DNA from: Sphingobacteriales bacterium 50-39
Lineage (GTDB): Bacteria > Bacteroidota > Bacteroidia > Chitinophagales > Chitinophagaceae
Direction of reading: 5' to 3'
Assembly: GCA_001898505.1 (NCBI GenBank)
Contig: MKTZ01000004.1
Span: 310,001-374,000, forward strand
DNA: 64,000 nt
This document shows positions 42,873-51,846 of the stretch, one piece after another. Position numbers and translations under genes: made by a program. The notes beneath the pieces were generated by a model. It did not search any database, was not told the DNA's origin, and saw only the letters and a list, made by a program, of their open reading frames with translations. Position 1 is the stretch's first letter. Each line of letters starts with the position of its first letter.

Positions 42873-44306
42873 ATGACGATCCATTCTTTTCGAAGAACAG
42901 CGCTGATAGCCGCTGTTGCGACAATAGTGCAATTCTTTCTATTTAAACACTTCTATCCATTCCCCTCTTTTTTTCAGGACAGCTATACGTATCTCGATGT
43001 TGCCGCACATGGGTATTCTATCAGCTACCGGCCTGTCGGGTATTCCATGTTCCTTATCCTGATCCATTTTATTACATCTTCCGACACAGCCCTCGTCTTT
43101 GTTCAATACTGTACTTTACAGCTGGCGGGATTGTACCTATACCGTTCCATCGGGCTGTTGTATAGCCCCTGGAAGGTGGTGAGGAATATCCTCTTCCTTG
43201 TGCTTTTTTTCAATCCTCTCAGCCTGTATCTGGCCAATTTAGTGTCCAGCGATGCGTTGTTCACGGCGCTGACCCTCGTCTGGCTGACGGAGCTGCTATG
43301 GCTCATGCACGAGCCGTCGTGGGGGCGTCTGATACGGCAGCTGGTGCTGCTGGTGGTAATATTTTACATCAGATACAACGCGCTATGCTATCCTGTCATT
43401 ACCGCGGCTGCTTTTTTGTTCACCCGTAAGGGGCCAGGGTTTAAGATTGCGGGGATCGCTTCCAGTGTCCTGACGCTGGTGTTGGGAGCGATGGTGATCG
43501 GGCAGCTGACGAAAGAGCAGACAGGCGTGCGGGTCTTTTCCGCCTTCAGCGGGTGGCAGATGGCCAACAATGCGCTCTATGTTTATCCGTATGTCAAGGT
43601 GGAGAGGGATCGTCTGCCGTCCCCGGAATGCAGGGAGCTGGACAGCGTGGTCGCTGCATACTTCGATGCATCGGGTCCTGGTCGCCGGGGGCATCAGCTT
43701 GTGGACACCTGGTATATGTGGGATCCCGGCGCCCCTTTGAAGGGGTATATGCGTCTGCGTCAGCGGCGGGAACATACCTCTTATTTTACGGCCTGGAATA
43801 GGGTGGGGCCCGTGTTCTCCCAATACGGATTTTATTTGTTGAGCCATCATCCGCTGGTATTCAGCCGGGAGTATGTCTGGCCGAGTGCCCGTATGTTCTT
43901 TTATCCGCCGCTGGATGTGCTGGGGCGGTACAATGAGGGCGAGGGAGAAGTAGACGTCCTTGCCAGGGAATGGTTCCGTATGAAGAGCACGAAGGTGTGG
44001 GCAAGATCCTTTACAGCGCAGGGTTTTGTCCTTGGGTGGGCGCCCGCTCTTTATCTGGTATTGAATGTGGCGTTTGCAATAGCGGCTTTACTCTTGCTGC
44101 TGAAATATGGAAAGGGGGAGTTCAGGGCGGCCATGGTGCTGACCGGCGTTTATTTTTTGGTGAATGCTGCCTTTTGCATATTCTCTACGCCCAATGTGTT
44201 CCGCTACCAGGCGGCGCCGCTGATCTGGCTTTTTGTCTTCACCTTACTGGCGTATCACCGCGTGTTCAGCCCGTGGAATCCCGTACCTGCAGCTCGGAAG
44301 GGATAA
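42873..44306 (+). CDS. Multi-pass membrane protein, GT-C glycosyltransferase-like
   Basis: This 477-residue protein has about ten hydrophobic segments. After the first segment an acidic loop, FFQDSYTYLDVAAHGY, carries the aspartate typical of GT-C lipid-linked sugar transferases. Further segments include FVQYCTLQLAGLYLY and NLVSSDALFTALTLVWLTEL. A large exported loop lies around residues 235-360. Neither a defined family nor the substrate can be named. It would sit in the inner membrane with catalysis on the periplasmic side. The end overlaps the convergent LacI gene by 41 bases. Confidence 0.75.
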   Translation: MTIHSFRRTALIAAVATIVQFFLFKHFYPFPSFFQDSYTYLDVAAHGYSISYRPVGYSMFLILIHFITSSDTALVFVQYCTLQLAGLYLYRSIGLLYSPWKVVRNILFLVLFFNPLSLYLANLVSSDALFTALTLVWLTELLWLMHEPSWGRLIRQLVLLVVIFYIRYNALCYPVITAAAFLFTRKGPGFKIAGIASSVLTLVLGAMVIGQLTKEQTGVRVFSAFSGWQMANNALYVYPYVKVERDRLPSPECRELDSVVAAYFDASGPGRRGHQLVDTWYMWDPGAPLKGYMRLRQRREHTSYFTAWNRVGPVFSQYGFYLLSHHPLVFSREYVWPSARMFFYPPLDVLGRYNEGEGEVDVLAREWFRMKSTKVWARSFTAQGFVLGWAPALYLVLNVAFAIAALLLLLKYGKGEFRAAMVLTGVYFLVNAAFCIFSTPNVFRYQAAPLIWLFVFTLLAYHRVFSPWNPVPAARKG

Positions 44307-45270
44307 CGACTTGTGAAAGGTCAGCGCCCTTATTACCCAGGGCTTTGAACAGGAGGGTGGCGGCTGCGCGACCCATTTCAAAGGCGGGCTGTGTGATGGT
44401 AGTGAGGGAAGGATTTAACAGCGAGGCTGTAACGAGATTGGAGAAGCCAATGACCTTGACATCTTCGGGTATCTTCAGGCCCAGTTCGTGGCAGGCCTGG
44501 TAGACCTGAACGGCCAGCTTTTCCACGGAGGCGATGATGCCATCGGGATGGTCCTTTTTGCCGAGTATTTTTTTTAACAGATGTATGTTGTCCTCCGCGT
44601 GGTGTGTGCAGGGGATAATATCCGTCATTTTGAATTTTATTCCTCTCTCATCGAGAGCGTGCTTATATCCTTCTATGCGTTCGTGACTGATGGAAAGATT
44701 TTCGGAGATGGTGAGGAAGGCGATCTCCCGGCAGCCGCTGCGTATAAGGTGATCGGTGGCCTTGTAGGCGCTGTTGCGATCGTCCGTCACTACTTTGGCA
44801 GTGTCCAGCTCTTCGCATATCCTGTCGAAGAATACTACGGGAACTCCTTTCTCCTGCAATTCCAGGATGGAAGAAGGATCGGTGGTCTCTGAGCAGGAGG
44901 AGATGAGGATGCCGTCGGCCCGTCCTCCCAGCATCTCGTGCAGAATGGCCTGTTCCTTGAGCGCGCGTTCATGTGTGAGACATACCAGGACATGGTAGCC
45001 TTTATCCTGTGCGATGGCTTCGATGCCGTCGATGGCCTGCGAGAAAAAGCTATCGGCTACTTCGGGAAGCACCACGGCGATGGTATTGCTTTTTTTTCTG
45101 CGAAGGCTGCTGGCGTAGGGGTTGGGTGTATAGTTGAGCGCAGCCGCCATTTCCAGCACTCTTTTTTTTGTCGATTGGCTGATCTCATGGCTATCCGCCA
45201 GCGCCTTGGAGACAGTGGCTGCGGACAGCTGTAATTCACGGGCTAATATGCGAATCGTTACGTTCCCCAT
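44266..45270 (-). CDS. LacI-family transcriptional regulator
   Basis: This 334-residue protein has an N-terminal HTH (TIRILARELQLSAATVSKAL) with hinge region ALNYTPNPYASSLRRKKS. The periplasmic-binding-like sensor domain reads TIAVVLPEVADSFFSQAIDG, GIEAIAQDKGYHVLV and EDVKVIGFSNLVTASLLNPS. It should respond to a sugar or polyol. It is divergent from the inositol oxygenase gene with an 83-base gap, so myo-inositol or its product is a reasonable effector; that is inference. A loose palindrome around GAAAACGGTTAAG lies just upstream of its start. Confidence 0.94.
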   Translation of the reverse strand: MGNVTIRILARELQLSAATVSKALADSHEISQSTKKRVLEMAAALNYTPNPYASSLRRKKSNTIAVVLPEVADSFFSQAIDGIEAIAQDKGYHVLVCLTHERALKEQAILHEMLGGRADGILISSCSETTDPSSILELQEKGVPVVFFDRICEELDTAKVVTDDRNSAYKATDHLIRSGCREIAFLTISENLSISHERIEGYKHALDERGIKFKMTDIIPCTHHAEDNIHLLKKILGKKDHPDGIIASVEKLAVQVYQACHELGLKIPEDVKVIGFSNLVTASLLNPSLTTITQPAFEMGRAAATLLFKALGNKGADLSQVVIPSELQVRDSTG

Positions 45271-45353
45271 TTACGAAAACGGTTAAGTAAATAAAGATAG
45301 GTTCTTATTCGTACAATCGTCAAAAGTTTATCATATTTACCGTGATTAAAAAC
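45271..45353. promoter_or_regulatory. Divergent region of LacI regulator and inositol oxygenase
   Basis: The region contains an imperfect palindrome centred on a CG step, GAAAACGGTTAAG near 45275-45287, of the shape many LacI proteins bind. It lies directly ahead of the regulator start. No other clear signal is seen. Confidence 0.35.
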
Positions 45354-46241
45354 ATGCATGCCATGAGCGCGACTAATATTCCCGAAAATAATCCTCTCTC
45401 CTCGCTGGATGTCTGGGAAGACGACCTGTTACAAAGATATCCTGATCCTGAGACCATTGCAAAGGAAAAAACTACAGAAGAATACCGCAATTACGAAGCT
45501 CCCGCCAGGGACTCCGTCCGCGAGTTCTACCGTCTGAACCACACTTATCAAACATATGACTTCGTACAGCAAAAGAAGGCGGAGTTCCTGAAATTTGATA
45601 AGAAAGAAATGTCTGTGTGGGGAGCCTTCGACTTTTTGAATCAGCTGGTGGATGATTCGGACCCCGATACCGACCTGGATCAGTTCCAGCATTTATTACA
45701 GACCTCCGAGGCTATTCGCGCCGATGGTCATCCCGACTGGATGGTATTGGCCGGATTGTTCCACGATATGGGTAAAGTGCTTTGTCTGTTCGATGAGCCG
45801 CAATGGGCCGTGGTGGGAGATACTTTCCCTGTAGGCTGCGCCTATTCCGACAAGATCGTATATCCGGAGTTCTTTGTGAACAATCCTGACTACAATCATG
45901 CAGTTTACAGTACAAAATATGGCGTGTATTCGCATGGATGCGGACTTCGTGCCGTTGACATGTCTTGGGGACATGATGAATATGTTTATCAGATGATGAA
46001 AGATCATCTGCCGGAACCAGCTTTATATATGTTGCGTTACCACTCCTTCTATTCCCAGCACCGGGAGAATGCTTATGACCATCTCATGGATGATCATGAC
46101 AGGGAGATGTTCCGTTGGGTGAAGCTGTTCAATCCATATGATCTTTATTCGAAGAACCCGACACCTCCGAATTGGAATGAGCTACGTCCTTATTACGAAG
46201 ACCTGGTGGCTAAATACCTGCCGGCTACGTTGAGATTCTGA
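45354..46241 (+). CDS. Inositol oxygenase (MIOX)
   Basis: The protein is 295 residues from the ATG at 45354; an ATG at 45363 is also possible. It closely follows the MIOX family. Di-iron ligands are recognisable in [28 protein letters not shown] (HD pair), [20 protein letters not shown] and [13 protein letters not shown]. The enzyme oxidises myo-inositol to D-glucuronate with molecular oxygen in the cytoplasm. Length matches the eukaryotic enzyme (about 285). Genes for glucuronate use are not in the window. The divergent LacI regulator probably controls it, and a GC-rich terminator follows the stop. Confidence 0.95.
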   Translation: MHAMSATNIPENNPLSSLDVWEDDLLQRYPDPETIAKEKTTEEYRNYEAPARDSVREFYRLNHTYQTYDFVQQKKAEFLKFDKKEMSVWGAFDFLNQLVDDSDPDTDLDQFQHLLQTSEAIRADGHPDWMVLAGLFHDMGKVLCLFDEPQWAVVGDTFPVGCAYSDKIVYPEFFVNNPDYNHAVYSTKYGVYSHGCGLRAVDMSWGHDEYVYQMMKDHLPEPALYMLRYHSFYSQHRENAYDHLMDDHDREMFRWVKLFNPYDLYSKNPTPPNWNELRPYYEDLVAKYLPATLRF

Positions 46242-46267
46242 TATAGAACTTGTCAAGTTTGTTATGT

Positions 46268-46291
46268 GGGCCCGAAAGGGCCCTATTTTTT
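46268..46291 (+). terminator. Rho-independent terminator after inositol oxygenase
   Basis: GGGCCC (46268-46273) pairs with GGGCCC (46278-46283) over a GAAA loop, followed by TATTTTTT. This is a classical intrinsic terminator on the plus strand. The palindrome may also stop transcription of the convergent ArsR gene. Confidence 0.85.
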
Positions 46292-46318
46292 ATTTGACTC
46301 TTTCCGGCGCTCCGAGGC

Positions 46319-46636
46319 TCACTTCTTTTTCTTTTCCTTTTCGAGGAATTCCTCCAGGTCATCCAGCTTTTTGGTCCAGAATTCCCTATACCTGTCTGTC
46401 CAGTCGGAGACTTGCTTCAGTTTTCTCAGATCGGCCTGGCAATAGCGTTCGCGCCCTTCTTTACGGATGACCAGCAGTCCGCATTCCGTAAGTATACGAA
46501 CGTGCCGGGAAATGGCGGGTCGGCTGATATCGAAGTTATCGGCTACTGCATTTACATTTAGGGACTGCCGGGCCAGCAGATGGAGGATCTCCCTGCGGGT
46601 GGGGTCGGCGATAGCTTGAAAAACATCTCTTCTCAT
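46319..46636 (-). CDS. ArsR-family transcriptional regulator
   Basis: Starting at 46636 with MRRDVFQAIADPTRREILHL the protein is 105 residues; an ATG at 46663 would add nine. The winged helix reads LNVNAVADNFDISRPAISRHVRILTECGLL and the wing VIRKEGRERYCQ. There are no cysteine metal motifs (no ELCVCDL), so it is probably of the SdpR/YceK-like type rather than a metal sensor. The charged C-terminus EEFLEKEKKKK is typical of this subgroup, which often pairs with an SRPBCC protein that is absent here. It is divergent from an ECF sigma gene. Confidence 0.9.
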   Translation of the reverse strand: MRRDVFQAIADPTRREILHLLARQSLNVNAVADNFDISRPAISRHVRILTECGLLVIRKEGRERYCQADLRKLKQVSDWTDRYREFWTKKLDDLEEFLEKEKKKK

Positions 46637-46672
46637 ACCAATATTTGATTTAACTTCCTGCATGCAAAGATA

Positions 46673-46690
46673 GGTAACTCATCGGTTACG
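46673..46690. promoter_or_regulatory. Candidate ArsR operator
   Basis: GTAAC (46674-46678) and GTTAC (46685-46689) are inverted half-sites with a six-base spacer, 37 bases upstream of the ArsR start. The layout fits autoregulation. The site is also upstream of the divergent sigma factor gene. Confidence 0.4.
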
Positions 46691-46770
46691 TCATCTTCAG
46701 CAACATAACAATACGGTAATATGCCTTATTTTCATTTTAGAGTTTGACCTTCGGATATTTGCTTCCGGCT

Positions 46771-47283
46771 ATGAGCGAAATAGTATGCAATATTAAAAGT
46801 GGGCATATTGACACATTCCAGACGGTGTACCGCCAATACCATCCTAAACTATATTTCTACGTATTAAAGCATACGAAATCTCCTTATCTGGCTGAAGAGA
46901 CGGTCCAGCTGACATTTATAAAACTTTGGGAAAAAAGGGCAACCCTGTCGGAAGATGTCGATATCTCTCTCCAGATATTCAGGATCGCCAAAAGTCTCAT
47001 GTTCGACCTGCTCAGAAAAGAAACCAGCACGCGCGAGTCCATGGCTGTCCTGGCCAGGGACAACAAAACGGTTCAGACCGACCCGGAAGTCTATAAAAAG
47101 ACTGAATTGCAGGACGTATATGAAACGATCGAACAGATGTCACCTGTCCGCCAGGAGGTATTCAAACTCAGCCGCATCCATGGGTTGCCATATAAAGCCA
47201 TCGCCGAGCAACTCTCCATTTCTCCCAAAACAGTTGAAAATCACATCGGAAGAGCCTTACGTGAATTGAAGGACGCACACTGA
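46771..47283 (+). CDS. ECF RNA polymerase sigma factor
   Basis: The ATG at 46771 gives 170 residues (MSEIVCNIKSGHIDTFQTVY). Sigma region 2 (YHPKLYFYVLKHTKSPYLAEETVQLTFIKLWE) and region 4 (MSPVRQEVFKLSRIHGLPYKAIAEQLSISPKTVENHI) are complete. It is the Bacteroidota FecI-like type. A FecR anti-sigma gene begins 82 bases later, followed by SusC, SusD, GH29 and GH2 genes on the same strand, so it probably switches on that polysaccharide locus. Confidence 0.93.
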   Translation: MSEIVCNIKSGHIDTFQTVYRQYHPKLYFYVLKHTKSPYLAEETVQLTFIKLWEKRATLSEDVDISLQIFRIAKSLMFDLLRKETSTRESMAVLARDNKTVQTDPEVYKKTELQDVYETIEQMSPVRQEVFKLSRIHGLPYKAIAEQLSISPKTVENHIGRALRELKDAH

Positions 47284-47365
47284 CCTCACTCAGCGGACCA
47301 CCCCTGTAAATAAATATTTTTTTGGACGCTGGGGGTTTCGGTCCTTTACAACGAATACTATATAT

Positions 47366-48424
47366 ATGAATGTGACGGAGACAATGATCCAGGCATTTTT
47401 CAGGGATGAGCTGAATGCAAACGAACAGGCTCTTGTGGAAGAGTATTTCAGGCAGCACCCTGAGCGGCTGCAATCTTATCTTACGGACAAAAGCTGGGAA
47501 GATTTTTCCGGACCCGAGACGATGGAGCCCGCCGTGTCCGACAAGATGCTGGATGTTATATCGTCCGCCACTTATGGGAAAGGCAGGGTAAGAAGGATGA
47601 TCTATCGTTGGGCATCCGTCGCTGCGGTGTTATTCATCATCGTCGTCAGTGTTTTCCTGCTGACGGACAAAAAGTCCACAGGCGATGTCAAACCTGTCTT
47701 GGCTGAGGAGACCCCCGCACCCGGCAGGGATAATGTGGAATGGCGTACGGACAGCAACAGCACGGGCGGAAAACTACGGCTGTCCCTGGAAGACGGCAGC
47801 GTAGTGGAGCTATCGAAAGGCAGCCGGATACGTTATAGAAAATATTTCGAACCGGACAGCAGGAACATCTGGTTGACAGGCAGCGCCTTGTTCGATGTCG
47901 GCAAGGATAAGGCCAGGGCTTTTACCGTGCATGCAGAGGGCCTCGATGTGACGGCATTAGGTACGGTATTCAGGATATACGGATCTGCAGGTAGTGATGA
48001 CCGAAAGACGTTGGAAGTGAGTTTGCTCAGCGGAAAGATCATGGTGAGCCCGGACAGCCTGCTGGCAATAAAAGGGCTAAAACCTGTATACATGCTGCCC
48101 GGACAGACCCTGGTGGTAGACAAGCAGCTGGGTTCGATGGCCTTTGCCCGTCCTGCAGAGAAGGCCCGCAAAGTCAATGACCGTACTTTGTCAAAAATTA
48201 CGACACTTACCTTTAATAATGAACCGCTGGTAAATATTTTAGATACGCTGAGCGTTGCTTACGGACTAAAGCTGATCTACAGGCAGGAACTATTAAAGGA
48301 TATGCGTTTCACAGGTGCATTTAACAGTCGCCGGGAAACATTGGAAAGCTTCCTTGGCACCCTGGCAGTTCTTTATAACCTTACCATTAAGCAGGATAAA
48401 AATATTATCCGCATCACCCAGTAA
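47366..48424 (+). CDS. FecR-family anti-sigma factor
   Basis: This 352-residue protein has a membrane segment near residues 77-97 (ASVAAVLFIIVVSVFLL) and a periplasmic FecR domain (LSLEDGSVVELSKGSRIRYRK, ALFDVGKDKARAFTVHAEG). Its C-terminal DUF4974 domain reads LTFNNEPLVNILDTLSVAYG. It should sequester the sigma factor upstream. The SusC just downstream has no obvious STN signalling domain, so the activating partner is unclear. Confidence 0.93.
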   Translation: MNVTETMIQAFFRDELNANEQALVEEYFRQHPERLQSYLTDKSWEDFSGPETMEPAVSDKMLDVISSATYGKGRVRRMIYRWASVAAVLFIIVVSVFLLTDKKSTGDVKPVLAEETPAPGRDNVEWRTDSNSTGGKLRLSLEDGSVVELSKGSRIRYRKYFEPDSRNIWLTGSALFDVGKDKARAFTVHAEGLDVTALGTVFRIYGSAGSDDRKTLEVSLLSGKIMVSPDSLLAIKGLKPVYMLPGQTLVVDKQLGSMAFARPAEKARKVNDRTLSKITTLTFNNEPLVNILDTLSVAYGLKLIYRQELLKDMRFTGAFNSRRETLESFLGTLAVLYNLTIKQDKNIIRITQ

Positions 48425-48509
48425 TCCAGGTTAACATATAAAAGGTCCCTGAGGGAAATTGCATCCAGGCGATGCCAGGGGATTCTTTATTATCAAAACT
48501 CAACGCAAA

Positions 48510-51500
48510 ATGAAAGAGAAAATGAACCCATTATCACGTGTTTTCAAAGCCTTTTGGCTCTCGGTATTGCTGCTGGCGGGCGTTCGTTCCCTGCAGGCGC
48601 AGAGCCCCGGGCCTGTAGCCACCGGAATTATCAGGAATGAGCAGGGCGAAGTCATCAGCGGTGCTGTCGTTCAGGCCGAAGATGAGAGCAATAACAAAAT
48701 TGCCGCGGTCACGAGCAATCAAAAAGGACTGTTTGTCTTTGCGAAGCTGCCTTTAGGGGGACCTTATTATTTTATCACAAGCCATGTAGGATATACATCC
48801 GATACGTTGAGGGGCTACCAGATCGATGCGAACAGTAAACTGGCGTTGTCGGTGACCCTGCATACGAAGAACCAGGAGCTGGGGCAGGTGGTCGTGACGG
48901 CGCTGGGCATTGTCCAGAAAAAGATATCGCTGGGTTATGCCAGCCAGGAAGTAAAGGGGGCGGTTTTGAATGAAGCCAGGGATAATAATTTTGTCAATTC
49001 CCTCTCCGGCAGAGTGGCAGGCGTCAATATTATTTCCGGCAACGGCGTAGGTAGTTCGGCGCGTATCACCATCCGTGGTGAATCTTCCCTGAATTACCAG
49101 AAGAATCAGCCCCTCGTCGTCGTGGATGGCATTCCGGTGGGAAACGATCCGGTGCAGAACAGCGGGGGCACCGTGCCCGACTTTGGCAGTTCCATAGGTG
49201 AATTCAATCCCGCCGATATAGAGTCTGTCAACGTATTGAAAGGCGCAGCCGCCTCCGCGTTATATGGATCGAGAGCCGCCAATGGGGTACTGGTCATCAC
49301 CACCAAATCGGGTAGGGGAAAAAGAGGATTGGGAGTGACTTACACCGGCGGGTACACCTGGGAGAACCCTTTGAGACTACCCAAGTTCCAAAACTCATTT
49401 GGAGCCGGGACGGATGGCACGTATAAAGGATCCAATTTCGGCTTTAGCAATGGCGGTCTGTATCCCGATGGTATTCATGAAGACTGGGATGAAAGCTGGG
49501 GCCCGCGGTTCGACGGCTCGCCGATGACGCAGTTCGATGGCCCTACTACCAATGGTTTCCGGGGCGGGGATGTCTACTTGCCCAACAGGGGAGATATCAT
49601 TGCTACTCCCTGGATTGCTCATCCGGACAATATGAAGGATTTTTTTGTCACCGGTCACACGCGGTTCAATACGGTAGCGCTGGCGGGGAGCAATGAATTG
49701 TCTTCTTTTCGTCTGGCCTACACGAATAACGAACAGCTGGGGATCACACCCAATAACAACCTCACCCGGAATGTATTCAATCTGAAGGCCGATTATAAAT
49801 TGTCCGCTGATCTCACAGCCGCGGTAGCAGCCAATTATACCAAGACCCTCAGTTCGAGCCGCCCCGACCTTGGATATGGTCAGGGAACTCCCATGTATGA
49901 GTTCGTGTGGCTGGACAGGAATGTCAACATCAACAGTCTGCGGAAGTACTGGCAGCCGGGCCTGGAAGGGCTGCAGCAGTTCACTCAGGACTATGCCAAC
50001 GGCCATGACAATCCTTTCTTTTATGCATATGAAAATACCAGCGGGCAGAACAAGGATCAGCTTTTCGGCAATATCAAGCTGACGTATAAGATATTGGAGA
50101 ACCTGTCCATCATGGGGCGCGCGGGCACGGACTATTTCAATGATTTCAGACCAAGGAGGATGGCCTTCAGCACTTTCAATTACCCACAGGGGTATTACCA
50201 GGAGCTGACGTTGAAATATCAGGAAGATAATTACGACTTCCTGGTGAATTATAAGGCGAACTATAAGGACATTCGTTTCGACGTTTCAGCCGGCGGCAAT
50301 ATAATGGAAAGAACCAGGAGCAGCAAAGGTATTGCCGCGGGGCAGCTCCTGACGCCGGGGATCTACAGCCTGAGCAATACGGCTGTTCCGCTCCAGTCCA
50401 TCGCCAATTCGGATGAGCGGCGCAGAACCAACAGCTTGTACGCCTATTTTCAAATGGATTACCAGGGAAAGGTGTTTGTAAATATCACCGGGCGTAATGA
50501 CTGGTCCAGCACGCTGCCGGCGGCACATAATTCCTACTTCTATCCATCCGTCAACACCAGCCTGCTTCTCAACAAGCTGTTCCAACTGTCGCCCAATATA
50601 GACCTCTTAAAGCTGAGATTGGCCTATGCACAGGCCGGTAATGACGCCGACCCGTACAGCACCACTACTCCTTATCTCTATCAGACCTTATACGGAGGGC
50701 TGCCCTCCCTGTCGGAAAGCTCCCAGTTGAACAACGCGAACATCAAGCCGGAGAAAAGCAGCACTGCTGAAGTGGGCGCCGAGCTGCAGATATTCAAAGG
50801 CCGGCTGGGCATCGATCTTACCCTTTATTCAACCAGTTCCAAAAACCAGATCCTCGCTTTGCCGACCGCTACTTCTTCCGGATATGACGCCCGCTCCATC
50901 AATGCAGGTGAAATATCCAATAAAGGCGTGGAAGTGCAGCTCAATGCCATTCCTGTACGTCTGCAAAATGGATTTGAATGGGATATGAGTGTCAATTTTG
51001 CAAAGAACTTCAGTAAGATCGTGTCGCTGTACCCCGGCGTGGAAAAGATCGTACAGGAAGCTCCCGGCGAGGACGCTACCATCGAGGCGCATGTAGGTCA
51101 GCGCATGGGCGCTTTATATGGTCCCGGCTTTCAGCGGGTGACGACGGACAAGGGCGGAATGAAGGGTATGATCATCATCGGCGCGAATGGCCGTCCCCAG
51201 ATCACCGCGGCCTCTATGTACCTGGGTAATATCAATCCCGACTGGACAATGGGCATCAACAACAGATGGTCCTATAAAGGTGTTTATTTGGAATGCCTTT
51301 TCGATATCAGTAAAGGCGGTGTCATGGTATCCCGTTTTATCAATAAAGCCATTGGCGCCGGTCAGTTGATAGAGACGGCTGACGTGAGGCTGAAAAGGGC
51401 CGCCGGGCAGGAGTATAACGCCGACTACTACCGGGATGGCGCTGTGCTGCAGCCGGATGGGAGCTATAAACGCAATCTCGAAGTATTTGACGGTACCTAT

Positions 51501-51827
51501 AGCAAGGGACTGAATGGGACAGGTCCTCGTGATTTTTACAAACGCTATTATGACCATAATTCCGAGGCGCAGCTCATCGACAGATCCTTTGTCAAGCTCC
51601 GGGAACTCAAAATTGGCTATAGCATTCCCAAAAGAATGTATGCGGCTATTCCCGTACAGAATATATCTTTTTCATTGGTAGGGCGTAACCTGGCCCTCTG
51701 GACAAAGAACCAGCATTTCGATCCCGAGACAGGCGCCTCTACAGGCCAGGGCCTGGTAGGCGGCTTTGAAAACCTCAGTCTTCCTACAACGAGGAGCCTC
51801 GGTGTCAATCTGAATATTAATTTTTAA
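48510..51827 (+). CDS. SusC/RagA-family TonB-linked outer-membrane transporter (no STN domain)
   Basis: From the chosen ATG at 48510 the protein is 1105 residues; 48522 is an alternative. The signal peptide (FKAFWLSVLLLAGVRSLQAQ) leads directly into a carboxypeptidase-like beta-sandwich (ATGIIRNEQGEVISGAVVQA). The plug follows (LGQVVVTALGIVQKKISLGY, QPLVVVDGIPVGND, ASALYGSRAANGVLVITTKSG), then the barrel ending LNINF. There is no STN domain between signal and beta-sandwich. It imports oligosaccharides with the SusD encoded 19 bases downstream. The locus enzymes suggest fucose- and galactose-containing glycans. Confidence 0.95.
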   Translation: MKEKMNPLSRVFKAFWLSVLLLAGVRSLQAQSPGPVATGIIRNEQGEVISGAVVQAEDESNNKIAAVTSNQKGLFVFAKLPLGGPYYFITSHVGYTSDTLRGYQIDANSKLALSVTLHTKNQELGQVVVTALGIVQKKISLGYASQEVKGAVLNEARDNNFVNSLSGRVAGVNIISGNGVGSSARITIRGESSLNYQKNQPLVVVDGIPVGNDPVQNSGGTVPDFGSSIGEFNPADIESVNVLKGAAASALYGSRAANGVLVITTKSGRGKRGLGVTYTGGYTWENPLRLPKFQNSFGAGTDGTYKGSNFGFSNGGLYPDGIHEDWDESWGPRFDGSPMTQFDGPTTNGFRGGDVYLPNRGDIIATPWIAHPDNMKDFFVTGHTRFNTVALAGSNELSSFRLAYTNNEQLGITPNNNLTRNVFNLKADYKLSADLTAAVAANYTKTLSSSRPDLGYGQGTPMYEFVWLDRNVNINSLRKYWQPGLEGLQQFTQDYANGHDNPFFYAYENTSGQNKDQLFGNIKLTYKILENLSIMGRAGTDYFNDFRPRRMAFSTFNYPQGYYQELTLKYQEDNYDFLVNYKANYKDIRFDVSAGGNIMERTRSSKGIAAGQLLTPGIYSLSNTAVPLQSIANSDERRRTNSLYAYFQMDYQGKVFVNITGRNDWSSTLPAAHNSYFYPSVNTSLLLNKLFQLSPNIDLLKLRLAYAQAGNDADPYSTTTPYLYQTLYGGLPSLSESSQLNNANIKPEKSSTAEVGAELQIFKGRLGIDLTLYSTSSKNQILALPTATSSGYDARSINAGEISNKGVEVQLNAIPVRLQNGFEWDMSVNFAKNFSKIVSLYPGVEKIVQEAPGEDATIEAHVGQRMGALYGPGFQRVTTDKGGMKGMIIIGANGRPQITAASMYLGNINPDWTMGINNRWSYKGVYLECLFDISKGGVMVSRFINKAIGAGQLIETADVRLKRAAGQEYNADYYRDGAVLQPDGSYKRNLEVFDGTYSKGLNGTGPRDFYKRYYDHNSEAQLIDRSFVKLRELKIGYSIPKRMYAAIPVQNISFSLVGRNLALWTKNQHFDPETGASTGQGLVGGFENLSLPTTRSLGVNLNINF

Positions 51828-51846
51828 CCGACGAATCCGCATTAAT

